Program-made: the position numbers and the translations under genes
Notes under the pieces: model-generated
Database searches by the model: none
Seen by the model: only the letters and a program-made list of their open reading frames with translations
What the model was told of the DNA's origin: nothing
Source of the DNA: CAZMCT01 sp964564785
GTDB lineage: Bacteria > Planctomycetota > Phycisphaerae > UBA1845 > Fen-1342
DNA: 17,816 bases
Direction: 5' to 3'
Assembly (NCBI GenBank): GCA_964564785.1
Contig: CAZMCT010000087.1
Span: 1 to 17,816, forward strand
Shown: positions 1-8,790 of the stretch, one piece after another
Numbering within the stretch: position 1 is the first letter of the stretch
How the letters are laid out: the number at the start of each line of letters is the position of its first letter

Positions 1-30
1 GCTGTGGGATGGCGCGCCACCGTCGTTGCT

Positions 31-126
31 TCACCGCCGAGGGCGGCGGTGCCACACGGAGATGTCACCGCCGAGGGCGGGGGTGCCACACACGAGATGT
101 CACCGCCGGGGGCGGCGGTGCCACAC
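31..126. repeat. Three near-tandem copies of a 27-bp palindromic GC-rich repeat
   Basis: Three copies of a 27-bp unit that begins TCACCGCC and ends GGTGCCACAC lie at 31-57, 65-91 and 100-126, at spacings of 34 and 35 bp. Each contains an inverted repeat, ACCGCC against GGCGGT, around a short GGGG-like centre. Copy 2 has one G for C change in the right arm, and copy 3 has G for A in the centre. The linkers between copies share GAGATG. The arms could form hairpins in RNA or be bound as REP-like sites. Frames through the array give low-complexity Arg/Gly/His-rich peptides that look like translated repeat, so I call no gene here. The array could continue to the left of the window. Confidence 0.8.
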
Positions 127-367
127 GAACCGACGCGGCGGTGGCCCCCGGCGCGTGCTGGCGCTTCGCGTTCTGCCATGTAGGACCCGTCGCGGCCGCT
201 CCGGGCTCGGTTCCGCGCTTTGCCAAACATCGACAGCGCGTCTAAGCTGCGCCTCGTATCGGCAGCGGCGGCCGGCCGTGGCCGTCTTGACGGTCAATGA
301 AGGACGACGGCCCGTCGGCGTTGCATGGACGATGGCCGGCCGGTCGCCCGCGAAGGGAGCCAAACCA
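127..367. other. Intergenic leader between the repeat array and the malic enzyme gene
   Basis: About 240 bp with no credible gene. The malic enzyme frame stays open through this stretch and the repeat array, but the translation there is Arg/Pro-rich and does not resemble malic enzyme. I see no convincing -35/-10 pair. The only clear signal is a purine-rich ribosome binding site, AAGGGAG, near 353-359, which belongs to the start at 368. Confidence 0.6.
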
Positions 368-2083
368 ATGAGCGACAAACCGGGATTTGTGATCAACTGG
401 AGTGAGAACCGGGCCCAAGTTGGCCTGTGCGGGCGGGAACTGCTGCGAAATACGTTGCTGAACAAGGGTGTGGCGTTCACGCCGCAGGAGCGTGACGCGT
501 TCAAGCTCCGCGGCCTGCTGCCGCCGGCGCATTATGGGATCAAGGAGCAGGTGGCGCTCGAGCTCGAGCATCTGCGGGCGAAAGGGTCGGACCTCGAGAA
601 GTTCATCGGGCTGGCGGCGCTTCAGGACCGAAACGAGACGCTGTTCTACCGCGTGCTCGTGGAGAACATGGCCGAGCTGATGCCGATCGTGTACACGCCG
701 ACGGTGGGGCAGGCGTGCCAGATGTACAGCCACATCCTGCGGCAGGCGCGCGGCATCTGGATCACGCCGGATGACATCGAGCGGATTCCCGAGCTGCTGC
801 GGAACGCGTGCGCGTGCGACATCCGGCTGATCGTGGTGACGGACAACGAGCGGATTCTGGGCCTGGGCGACCAGGGCGCGGGCGGGATGGGCATTCCGGT
901 GGGCAAGATCGCGCTGTACTGCGCCGGGGCGGGCATCCACCCGTCGCTGACGCTGCCGGTCTCGCTGGACGTGGGCACCGACAACACCGCGCTGCTCAAC
1001 GATCCGTACTACGTGGGCTGGCGCAACCGCCGACTGCGGGGCGAGGCGTACGAGCGCGTCATTGAGGCGTTCGTGGCCGGTGTGAAGCAGGTGTTCCCAC
1101 GGGCCCTCGTGCAGTGGGAGGATTTTCACAAGAACATCGCGTTCATGGTGCTGGACCGTTACCGCAAGCGGCTGACGTGCTTCAACGACGACATCCAGGG
1201 TACGGCCGGCGTGGCGCTGGCAGGGCTGTACGGCGGGCTGCGGATCACCCGCGGCAAGCTGAGCGAGCAGCGGATCGTGTACGCCGGGGCGGGGGCGGCC
1301 GGGGTGGGCATCGGCCGGCTGGTCGCCAGCGCGATGCTCGAAGAGACGAGCGACAAGGCGCAGGTGCATCGCAACCAGGTGTTTGTCGACTCGGCCGGGC
1401 TGGTGCATGAGGGTCAGGTCATCAAGGATCCGCACAAGCGCGAGTTCGCGCTGACGCAGAAAGAGCTGAACGAGTACGGGTTCAAGGGGGATGGCCCGCA
1501 CGACCTGCTGACGGTGGTTCGGCAGGTGAAGCCGACGATCCTGCTGGGGACGACCGCCCGAGCCGGCACGTTCACGGAGGAGATCGTGCGCGAGATGGCC
1601 AAGCACGTGGAGCGGCCGATCATCTACGCCTTCAGCAACCCGACCTCGAAGGCCGAGTGCACGCCGGCCGAGGCGATCCGGTGGACGGACGGCCGGGCGC
1701 TGGTTGCAACCGGCAGCCCGTTCGAGCCGGTCGAATACAACGGCAAGAAGCACGTGATCGGCCAAGGCAACAACGTGTTCATCTTCCCGGGGGTCGGGCT
1801 GGGCACGATCGTGTCCGAGGCGAGCGAGGTGCCCGAGTCGTTCTTCATGATCGCGGCCAAGACGCTGGCCGAGTACATCACGGCCGACCGGCTCGAGAAC
1901 CACGCCCTGTACCCCGACCAGAGCAACCTGCGCGAGATCAGCGCCCGGATCGCGATCAACATTGTGCGCGAGGCGAAGCGGCTGAACATCGGCCGGCTGA
2001 TCCCCGAGGGCGAGATCGAGCGTGCGGTGCGCGATTTCATGTGGTTCCCGGAGTACGCGCGCTACGAGTGCACATGCCGGTGA
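368..2083 (+). CDS. maeA: NAD(P)-dependent malic enzyme (oxaloacetate-decarboxylating)
   Basis: Oxidative decarboxylation of malate to pyruvate and CO2 with NAD(P)+ in the cytoplasm, feeding pyruvate and reductant. The 571-aa product is close to the usual length of the long malic enzymes (SfcA/MaeA and eukaryotic type). The N-terminal malic domain holds the YTP motif with the catalytic Tyr near residue 109, LGDQG at 167-171, the general-base Lys near 180, and EDF at 251-253 with DD at 274-275 as metal ligands. The Rossmann NAD-binding domain follows, with GAGAAGVGI near 307-315 and later the SNPTS and GQGNN motifs. ATG 368 was chosen because AAGGGAG sits about 8 bases upstream and the known N-terminus of the family begins here. 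The open frame upstream to base 26 runs through repeats and is rejected. NAD versus NADP preference cannot be read with certainty; length and motifs favour the NAD type. Confidence 0.95.
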   Translation: MSDKPGFVINWSENRAQVGLCGRELLRNTLLNKGVAFTPQERDAFKLRGLLPPAHYGIKEQVALELEHLRAKGSDLEKFIGLAALQDRNETLFYRVLVENMAELMPIVYTPTVGQACQMYSHILRQARGIWITPDDIERIPELLRNACACDIRLIVVTDNERILGLGDQGAGGMGIPVGKIALYCAGAGIHPSLTLPVSLDVGTDNTALLNDPYYVGWRNRRLRGEAYERVIEAFVAGVKQVFPRALVQWEDFHKNIAFMVLDRYRKRLTCFNDDIQGTAGVALAGLYGGLRITRGKLSEQRIVYAGAGAAGVGIGRLVASAMLEETSDKAQVHRNQVFVDSAGLVHEGQVIKDPHKREFALTQKELNEYGFKGDGPHDLLTVVRQVKPTILLGTTARAGTFTEEIVREMAKHVERPIIYAFSNPTSKAECTPAEAIRWTDGRALVATGSPFEPVEYNGKKHVIGQGNNVFIFPGVGLGTIVSEASEVPESFFMIAAKTLAEYITADRLENHALYPDQSNLREISARIAINIVREAKRLNIGRLIPEGEIERAVRDFMWFPEYARYECTCR

Positions 2084-2307
2084 GCGGCGAGCGCATGAGC
2101 GTGCGGCGCCGCGACGTGCAAACGTGCGCCGCAGGCGCTCTCTGGAGGTGTCGTTCCGAGCCGGTGCCGCGGCGACCAACGACGTGTCCGGTCGGGGGTG
2201 CGGTCCGCGCCAGAGCGGGCCGTACCGCCGCATCCGGGGTCGGATGCCGGGTCGAGTCGCGCCCCCTCCGGGATGACACGTGGCGCGAGGTTTTCTGAGG
2301 GTTCCGC
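2084..2307. other. Intergenic region with a hairpin 3' of malic enzyme
   Basis: No gene is supported. A 7-bp inverted repeat, GCGGCGC at 2103-2109 and GCGCCGC at 2126-2132, encloses a second small stem (ACGT, loop GCAA, ACGT). It starts about 20 bases after the malic enzyme stop. No T-tract follows, so a terminator role is only possible. I see no clear promoter for the next gene, although the gap is long enough for one. Confidence 0.4.
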
Positions 2308-3249
2308 ATGTCCCGTCGGCCCGGCACGCGCGGACTCGTTGTTCTCCACGCCCGTCGGCTCAGCCCGCGAACGCGTTTTTGGCTCGGCCTGCTGCTCATC
2401 GTGGGGCCCGCGTGCACGCCGCCCGCGGGCCGTCCGGCCGCACGTCCAAGCGCGCCGTTCCCGGTTCAGGTGGCCGAAATCCAGCGCTGGATCGACGGGC
2501 AGCCGATTCGCGGTTGGGTGGCGCGCGTCGATCTGAGCGATCCCCGCGTCGAGATTCGCGTCACCGCGCCGCCCGACCTGCGCGCCGACGCTCCGCCCGG
2601 TACCGAAGTATACGCCGAGACCACGCCCGCCTGGCTCGAACGGGAGGGGCTGGTGTTGGCGGTCAACACGCACTTCTTCGCCCGCGTGGGCGACGACAAA
2701 TCGTCCCTCGCGCCCGGCACGCCGCTCGATCTCATCGGCCCGTGCGTCAGCGACGGCCGAGTCGTCTCGCCCGCGCCGGCCACGCAGCCCTGCCCCGTGC
2801 TCGCGCTCGACCCCCACCGCCGTGGCCGCGTGGCCGTGCTGGCACGCGACGATCTGGTGGGCATGGACGACGTGGTTTCCGGCAGTCCGGGAACGGGGAC
2901 GTCGCGCGGCGGCCTGCTGGTCGAGGATGGCCGGAACGTCGGGCTCGAGGCCCGACCGCAGCCCGAGAAGCGCCACCCACGCACCGCGGCCGGCCTGACC
3001 GCGGACGGGGCGACGCTGCTGCTGGTCGTTATCGATGGTCGGCAACCGGGTTGGAGCGTCGGGATGACGCTGGTCGAGCTGGCGGATCTGATGATCGAGC
3101 TGGGGGCGGACGACGCCGTCAACCTCGATGGCGGGGGCTCGTCGTCGTTCGTGTTCGCGCCGCCGGACGGGCCGCGAATCGAGAACCGGCCGAGTGACGG
3201 GCGCTGGCGACCGGTGGGGGCGAGCCTGGGGGTGAGAGTCACGAAGTGA
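2308..3249 (+). CDS. Exported phosphodiester glycosidase family protein (NAGPA/DUF2233)
   Basis: A 313-aa exported protein with a phosphodiester glycosidase (NAGPA, DUF2233) domain. The human relative is the uncovering enzyme that removes GlcNAc from a phosphodiester; bacterial members act on envelope or exopolysaccharide-type substrates and are mostly uncharacterised, so the substrate here is unknown. Visible family motifs are NTHFF at 120-124, HPRTAAGL at 223-230, the DGR strand at 243-245, and the hallmark NLDGGGSS at 272-279. The N-terminus has an Arg-rich n-region and a hydrophobic stretch (about 25-34) ending at PAC36. A lipoprotein is possible, but Gly at the -3 position of the lipobox is unusual. 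A GAGGG sequence near 2297-2301 sits about 6 bases before the ATG. The stop overlaps an in-frame GTG of the long uvrB frame, which I do not treat as a real start. The gene could share a transcript with uvrB, but 257 bp separate them. Confidence 0.88.
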   Translation: MSRRPGTRGLVVLHARRLSPRTRFWLGLLLIVGPACTPPAGRPAARPSAPFPVQVAEIQRWIDGQPIRGWVARVDLSDPRVEIRVTAPPDLRADAPPGTEVYAETTPAWLEREGLVLAVNTHFFARVGDDKSSLAPGTPLDLIGPCVSDGRVVSPAPATQPCPVLALDPHRRGRVAVLARDDLVGMDDVVSGSPGTGTSRGGLLVEDGRNVGLEARPQPEKRHPRTAAGLTADGATLLLVVIDGRQPGWSVGMTLVELADLMIELGADDAVNLDGGGSSSFVFAPPDGPRIENRPSDGRWRPVGASLGVRVTK

Positions 3250-3506
3250 CGAGGCGACCAGGTGACGACGGGGCGCAGTTCTCCGATCGTTCCGTTCGCC
3301 GATTGCCCGGCGGTCTGTCAGGCCGAGGTGGCAGCCGTGGCGACCGACGAGGAATCCGCGCTCGACCGGAAGAGGATGGCATTTTCGCGCTGCCCCCAGC
3401 TCCGATTCACCGCATCCCGGGCCGGATTCCTCGCGGCACGGCGCTTCACACGGAAGGACAGCGCGCGGAGCGTCCTCGCCCGCCCGGCGGGCGTATAATC
3501 GCCCGG
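3250..3506. other. Intergenic region upstream of uvrB
   Basis: 257 bp without a credible gene. The uvrB frame is open back to 3246, but that 87-residue extension is Arg/Gly/Pro-rich and absent from known UvrB proteins. Just after the upstream stop, the motif GTGACGA occurs twice about 15 bp apart (3246-3252 and 3262-3268) around a related GCGACCA. I see no SOS-type LexA palindrome near the uvrB start. Confidence 0.5.
3488..3505 (+). promoter_or_regulatory. TATAAT box inside a 6-bp-arm palindrome at the uvrB start
   Basis: A consensus TATAAT is at 3494-3499, eight bases before the uvrB ATG (3507). It is flanked by perfect inverted arms, CGGGCG at 3488-3493 and CGCCCG at 3500-3505. If it is a -10 element, transcription would begin at about 3506-3507, making a leaderless mRNA. 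The region at the -35 distance is CGTCCT, a poor match, and no Shine-Dalgarno sequence lies before the ATG, which fits a leaderless start. The palindromic arms could be an operator or a chance result of high GC. Confidence 0.45.
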
Positions 3507-5585
<2,079 letters not shown>

Positions 5586-5590
5586 GCGGC

Positions 5591-5606
5591 GGCGACGGAC
5601 GTCGCC
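5591..5606. terminator. Hairpin just after the uvrB stop
   Basis: A perfect 6-bp stem, GGCGAC at 5591-5596 and GTCGCC at 5601-5606 with loop GGAC, lies 5 bases after the uvrB stop. A C-run follows instead of T residues, so this is a structured 3' end and not a classical intrinsic terminator. Confidence 0.4.
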
Positions 5607-5622
5607 CCCCGGAAACAGCCGA

Positions 5623-5646
5623 GCCCCGACCGAGCGCGGCCGGGGC
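5623..5646. terminator. Bidirectional hairpin between convergent uvrB and PEP-CTERM genes
   Basis: GCCCCG at 5623-5628 pairs with CGGGGC at 5641-5646. After one A/C mismatch, CCG at 5630-5632 pairs with CGG at 5637-5639 around the loop AGCG. This strong GC hairpin is in the gap between two convergent genes, where a terminator for both strands is expected. On the plus strand only a weak TTG follows, so the T-tract is poor. Confidence 0.5.
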
Positions 5647-5716
5647 CCGTTGTAGTACGGCACATTGCCGCAACCGGCGCACACAGGCACCGGCGGGCAA
5701 TGGCACGAAAGTGTGG

Positions 5717-6385
5717 CTAGCGGCGACGCAGCAGGCCGGCGCCGAGCGCCAGCAGCATCAGCGCGGCGGGCTCGGGGATCACCGAGATCACGAGTTCCTT
5801 GGCGTCGATGTAGTCGGTCTGGGTCGGGTCCGCGCCCCAGTCCGTGCCGTAGAGCCGGATGCGGCCGACACTGTTGACATTGAACGCGCCACCGTCGGTG
5901 TACGGGTTCATCGCGCTGTCGTTCAGGTAGATGGTCTTGTGCGTCCAGGCCGGGGCCGGCGGGTCGTTCCACGGCGGCTGCACCGCGTAGATGATGCTGT
6001 AATCGCGGTGGCCGAGGTAGTTGCCCGCGCCGTCGATGCTGTAGATCCGCAGGAAGATCGGCGCGTCGCCGTAGTTGCCGTCTTCCTTGAAATACCGCAG
6101 GTCGATTTCGAGCTGCGCGTTGCTCACGTCGATATCGCCGATGCCGGCCAAATGGAAGTCCACGTACGGGCCGTAGTACCACGAGTCCGCGCTGGGCCAC
6201 ATGTTACGCACGAAGCCCGGCGTGCCCGGCTGGAATGACAGCGAGCCGTTCAGGCCTGGGGGTACGTAGATCGCCGGGCCGGCGCCCAGGTCGATCTGCT
6301 GGTCCAGCGGGATGTCAACGAGGATGGTGGCGCAGGCACTGCCGGTCAGCGCGACCACCATGAGCAGAGCGGAGATGCGATTCAC
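5717..6385 (-). CDS. PEP-CTERM sorting domain protein
   Basis: A 222-aa exported protein with no known enzymatic domain. It has an N-terminal signal peptide (hydrophobic residues about 6-17, likely cleaved near the Cys-Ala of residues 18-19). The last 20 residues are a PEP-CTERM signal: PEP, a hydrophobic helix, and a final RRR. In PEP-CTERM/exosortase systems this tail directs export, then cleavage and surface anchoring or release. The body is Tyr/Asp/Gly-rich and beta-like, consistent with an extracellular structural or carbohydrate-associated protein, but I recognise no specific family. GTG 6385 was chosen over the upstream ATG 6421 because AAGGAGG lies 6 bases before it and the signal peptide then has normal length. 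A good promoter lies at 6457-6485. No exosortase gene is in the window. Confidence 0.88.
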   Translation of the reverse strand: MNRISALLMVVALTGSACATILVDIPLDQQIDLGAGPAIYVPPGLNGSLSFQPGTPGFVRNMWPSADSWYYGPYVDFHLAGIGDIDVSNAQLEIDLRYFKEDGNYGDAPIFLRIYSIDGAGNYLGHRDYSIIYAVQPPWNDPPAPAWTHKTIYLNDSAMNPYTDGGAFNVNSVGRIRLYGTDWGADPTQTDYIDAKELVISVIPEPAALMLLALGAGLLRRR

Positions 6386-6456
6386 AATGATCCTCCTTCC
6401 TCCGGATGTCGGGACACGCACGACCCCGAGCCGTGCATCTTTCCGTCAACCCGCGC

Positions 6457-6485
6457 AGTATAAACCGTTTCAGCCGAGTACGCAA
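6457..6485 (-). promoter_or_regulatory. Sigma70-like promoter of the PEP-CTERM gene
   Basis: Reading the minus strand, TTGCGT (6485-6480) and TATACT (6462-6457) are separated by exactly 17 bp. The -10 matches the TATAAT consensus at 5 of 6 positions and the -35 matches TTGACA at 3 of 6. This gives a leader of about 65 nt ending in a strong Shine-Dalgarno site before GTG 6385. The surrounding 80 bp are unusually AT-rich for this window. Confidence 0.6.
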
Positions 6486-6534
6486 TACTCTAATCTAACG
6501 GTCACACTGTCCAAATAATGTGTGGTCACAGGCC

Positions 6535-6632
6535 GTTGAGAAGGGGGGGGGCGGCTCCGCGCCGACGCGCCAGCTTGGCAGCGCCGACAGCTACGGCCGC
6601 GGTGCACTTCCATTTTTTCAACAGGCTGCTAA
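6535..6632. repeat. Dispersed palindromic element, copy A, overlapping the stop of the TIGR03435-like gene
   Basis: The left end reads GTTGAGAAGG followed by a run of nine G in all (6543-6551). The right end, at 6611-6632, reads CATTTTTTCAACAGGCTGCTAA. The two ends are imperfect inverted repeats (GTTGAnAAnGG against CCnTTTTTTCAAC). The outer TGCTAA of the right end contains the reverse complement of the TAG stop codon of the minus-strand gene ending at 6629. A related element occurs at 11429-11642 in the same position relative to another gene. The interior is GC-rich and non-coding. It resembles a REP/MITE-like or 3'-end hairpin repeat. Confidence 0.6.
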
Positions 6633-7492
6633 CGCCCCGCCGGCTCCAGAGCCACGTAGTCCACCACCCGCCGACCGGGCACCAGGTCCACCCCGAGCTG
6701 CTTCTGGAGTGCTACGCGGATCGTCGGCAGATCAAACCCCGCGCCATGCCCCTCCGCGCCGTGCGGCCGATGAAGACGCAACAGGAACGGCTGCCGCAAC
6801 CCGGTCTCATCGAGCACCGGCTGGCGCAGCCGCTCTTCGAGCTGTTCAGCCAGCATACTCATGTCCGAGCCGCTCAGTTCGACCCGATCCAGCCCCGCCG
6901 GGGCCAACGGGGGCTCGCTGCCTGTCCGGTCCGGCCGGGCGCTTCGGACGAGTACGAGCGCGTCGACCGTGCGCGCCTCAATGCGCGCGACAAGACCGAA
7001 ATGCCGCCGGAGGAGAGCCCGTAGTTGGCCGCGCAGGGCCTCCGCCGTCGCCCCCGGCACGTAAATCCGCAGGTCGTAACGCTCCGCGGTAAGCGGGGCG
7101 TTCAGAACGCGCACGTCGGAGAGCAGCGGGAGCGAGCTATGCCCGCCTGCCGGCACCGGCCGGTAGGCAAGGCAGAACAGGTCTACGAGTCGCAGGTTGA
7201 CGCCCGTAAGCACGTGCGCGGATTCGGCCAGTTCGACCTGGGTTTCTGCGTTCGGGTCGCGCGTGCGCGTGAGGGTCGCCTCGGCCGCCGGGCGCGTCGC
7301 GGGCTGGGTGGCGATGGGCGCCGGCCGCGGCCGTGCGGTCGCGGGTGGGGGCGGAGTCTTCGACGGCGGGGGAGGCTGATAGGGGCGGGTGGGCGCGACG
7401 GCCGGTTCGCCGCAGCCCGGTGTCCAGGCCGGCGTGAAGAGAGCGAGCGCGAACAGGATGAGCCGGCGACGAGGGAGGGGGGCGCGGATCAT
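6629..7492 (-). CDS. TIGR03435/DUF3738-like exported protein
   Basis: A 287-aa protein of unknown function. The N-terminus has an Arg-rich start and a hydrophobic segment (about 11-22), then Cys27 after TPG, so it is a possible lipoprotein with a weak lipobox. A Pro/Thr/Ala-rich linker spans about 30-75. The C-terminal half follows the TIGR03435 pattern: LRALLRRHFGLV at 158-169, an EARTVDALVLV strand at 172-182, MSMLAEQLEERL at 211-222, PVLDETGL at 225-232, and a final segment ALQKQLGVDL plus DYVALEP at 261-284. That family is abundant in Acidobacteria and its function is not established. The ATG overlaps the transaldolase TGA (ATGA, 4-bp overlap), so the two are probably translationally coupled. 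Its stop codon lies inside the dispersed repeat copy A. Confidence 0.75.
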   Translation of the reverse strand: MIRAPLPRRRLILFALALFTPAWTPGCGEPAVAPTRPYQPPPPSKTPPPPATARPRPAPIATQPATRPAAEATLTRTRDPNAETQVELAESAHVLTGVNLRLVDLFCLAYRPVPAGGHSSLPLLSDVRVLNAPLTAERYDLRIYVPGATAEALRGQLRALLRRHFGLVARIEARTVDALVLVRSARPDRTGSEPPLAPAGLDRVELSGSDMSMLAEQLEERLRQPVLDETGLRQPFLLRLHRPHGAEGHGAGFDLPTIRVALQKQLGVDLVPGRRVVDYVALEPAGR

Positions 7493-8610
7493 CGGGCGAC
7501 CTGTGCGACCAGCGTAGAGCGTTTTTTCTCGATGTCGGCCAGGAGCTGGTCGAACGAGTCGGTGAAGGCCTTGATGCCCTCGTCGAGGAGGCAGGCGGTG
7601 ACCCAGTTGTAGTCGATCTTGAGACCCGCGAGTTCGTTCATGATGGCTTCGGCCTGCGCGATGTCGCGCTCGATGGTCTGGGCGGTGACGGCGTGATCGC
7701 GGATGGCGTCGAGCGTGGCGGGCGGGACGGTGTTGACGGTGTTCACGCCGATGAGCGGATCGACGTATTTCGTATCGTGGTAGCGGGGGTTCTTGGTGCT
7801 GGTGCTGGCCCACAGCGGGCGCTGCGGCCGGGCGCCGGCGGTGCGGAAGGGCTCGAACCGCGGTCCCTCGAAGACGGCCTTGTAGCGGCCGTACGCGATG
7901 CGCGCGTTGGCGACCGCGGCCAGGCCGTAGAGCGGTTCGAGGTGTGGCTCGCCATTGGCGATGCGATGATCGAGGATCTTGTCGACGAGCGTGTCCACGC
8001 GGCTGACGAAGAAGGAGGCGACGGAGGAGACCAGGCCGAGCGGCCGGCCGGTGTTTTGATAGCGGGCCAGGCCCTGGAGATAGGCGTCGATGACGCGCTC
8101 GTACATCGGGACGGCGAAGATCAACGTGACGTTGACGTTGATGCCCTCGCCGATGAGGGTGGTGATCGCGGGCAGGCCGGCCTCGGTGGCCGGGACCTTG
8201 ATCATCACGTTCGGGCGGTTGATGGTCGAAAAGAGCCGCCGGGCCTCGGCCACCGTGGCGTCGGTGTCGCGGGCCAGGTGCGGGTTGACCTCGATGCTGA
8301 CGAACCCGTCGCGACCGTGCGTTTCGTTGTAGACCGGGCGGAGCACGTCGGCCGCTTCGCCCACGTCGGCGATGGCCAGGGCTTCGTACGTCTCGAGTGT
8401 GCCGCAGCCGGCCGCGCCGAGCTGCCGGATGTCCTCGTCGTACAGCTCGCTGCCCGCAATGGCTTTCTGGAAAATCGTGGGGTTCGACGTCAGGCCCGTG
8501 AGGCCCTCGTCGACCAGGTCGGCAAGCTGACCTGTGCGTATCAAATCGCGCCGGATGTAGTCGAGCCAGATCGCCTGCCCCAGCGCCCGAATCTGCTGAA
8601 TGCGGTTCAT
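7489..8610 (-). CDS. tal: Transaldolase
   Basis: Transfers a dihydroxyacetone unit between sedoheptulose-7-phosphate and glyceraldehyde-3-phosphate in the non-oxidative pentose phosphate pathway (cytoplasm). The 373-aa product fits the longer bacterial transaldolase group (about 360-380 aa). Recognisable segments are TSNPTIF at 41-47, FVSIEVNP at 103-110, VMIKVPAT at 135-142 with the Schiff-base Lys at 138, and VNVTLIF at 159-165. The C-terminal region keeps WASTSTKNP and the conserved GVNTVNTVPPATL. The ATG at 8610 has AGGA about 6 bases upstream. The stop overlaps the start of the TIGR03435-like gene, which is an odd partner for a sugar-phosphate enzyme. A consensus -10 box lies at 8739-8744. 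Confidence 0.96.
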   Translation of the reverse strand: MNRIQQIRALGQAIWLDYIRRDLIRTGQLADLVDEGLTGLTSNPTIFQKAIAGSELYDEDIRQLGAAGCGTLETYEALAIADVGEAADVLRPVYNETHGRDGFVSIEVNPHLARDTDATVAEARRLFSTINRPNVMIKVPATEAGLPAITTLIGEGINVNVTLIFAVPMYERVIDAYLQGLARYQNTGRPLGLVSSVASFFVSRVDTLVDKILDHRIANGEPHLEPLYGLAAVANARIAYGRYKAVFEGPRFEPFRTAGARPQRPLWASTSTKNPRYHDTKYVDPLIGVNTVNTVPPATLDAIRDHAVTAQTIERDIAQAEAIMNELAGLKIDYNWVTACLLDEGIKAFTDSFDQLLADIEKKRSTLVAQVAR

Positions 8611-8790
8611 GAATGTCCTGCTTTGTGCCCGTCGGCCGCTAGCCGCGGAGGAAGCGCCCCGCCCGCCGATTCCCGACCGCCGCTCGTCCAGGCTGATCGG
8701 AACCGCCGCATTGCGGCCACGAAGCCGGGCACACCGAAATTATAAAACCAGCCTGCCGGCTCCGCACCGGCCGCAAGGCGACTTTTCAGG
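8611..8790. other. Leader region of transaldolase
   Basis: 180 bp without a gene, between the enoyl-CoA hydratase stop and the transaldolase start. It contains a consensus -10 box (8739-8744) and a small 5-bp hairpin, GCCGC, loop ATT, GCGGC, at 8705-8717. Immediately after the hydratase stop the minus strand has GCCGG ... CCGGC followed by TTTT and then ATAATTT, which could serve as a weak terminator for the hydratase gene. Confidence 0.45.
8739..8744 (-). promoter_or_regulatory. Consensus -10 box upstream of transaldolase
   Basis: Perfect TATAAT on the minus strand (8744 to 8739) inside an AT-rich patch, ATTTTATAATTT-like, in an otherwise GC-rich leader. No recognisable -35 hexamer lies 16-18 bp upstream (the sequence is GTGCGG-like), and there is no extended -10 TG. 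The predicted leader would be about 120 nt. This repeats the lone -10 arrangement seen at uvrB. Confidence 0.4.

Noticed and set aside
31..126. CRISPR array
   Set aside because: The linkers are 7-8 bp and nearly the same, the units are GC-rich palindromes, and no cas genes are present.
26..367. N-terminal extension of the malic enzyme frame by 114 residues
   Set aside because: It runs through the palindromic repeats and a low-complexity stretch, has no family similarity, and a good ribosome site supports the start at 368.
242..2233. 663-codon minus-strand frame opposite malic enzyme
   Set aside because: Antisense shadow, Arg/His/Pro/Leu-rich with no motifs, lying over a well-supported enzyme gene.
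3246..3506. N-terminal extension of UvrB from a GTG overlapping the upstream stop
   Set aside because: The 87 extra residues are absent from UvrB proteins, and the canonical N-terminus starts at 3507.
6480..6491. 12-base sequence ACGCAATACTCT shared with the opposite strand at 17549-17560
   Set aside because: Exact 12-mers shared by chance are expected in a window this size, and no promoter accompanies the second copy.
6543..6551. Run of nine G as a phase-variation tract
   Set aside because: It lies in non-coding repeat sequence and not within a gene or between promoter hexamers.
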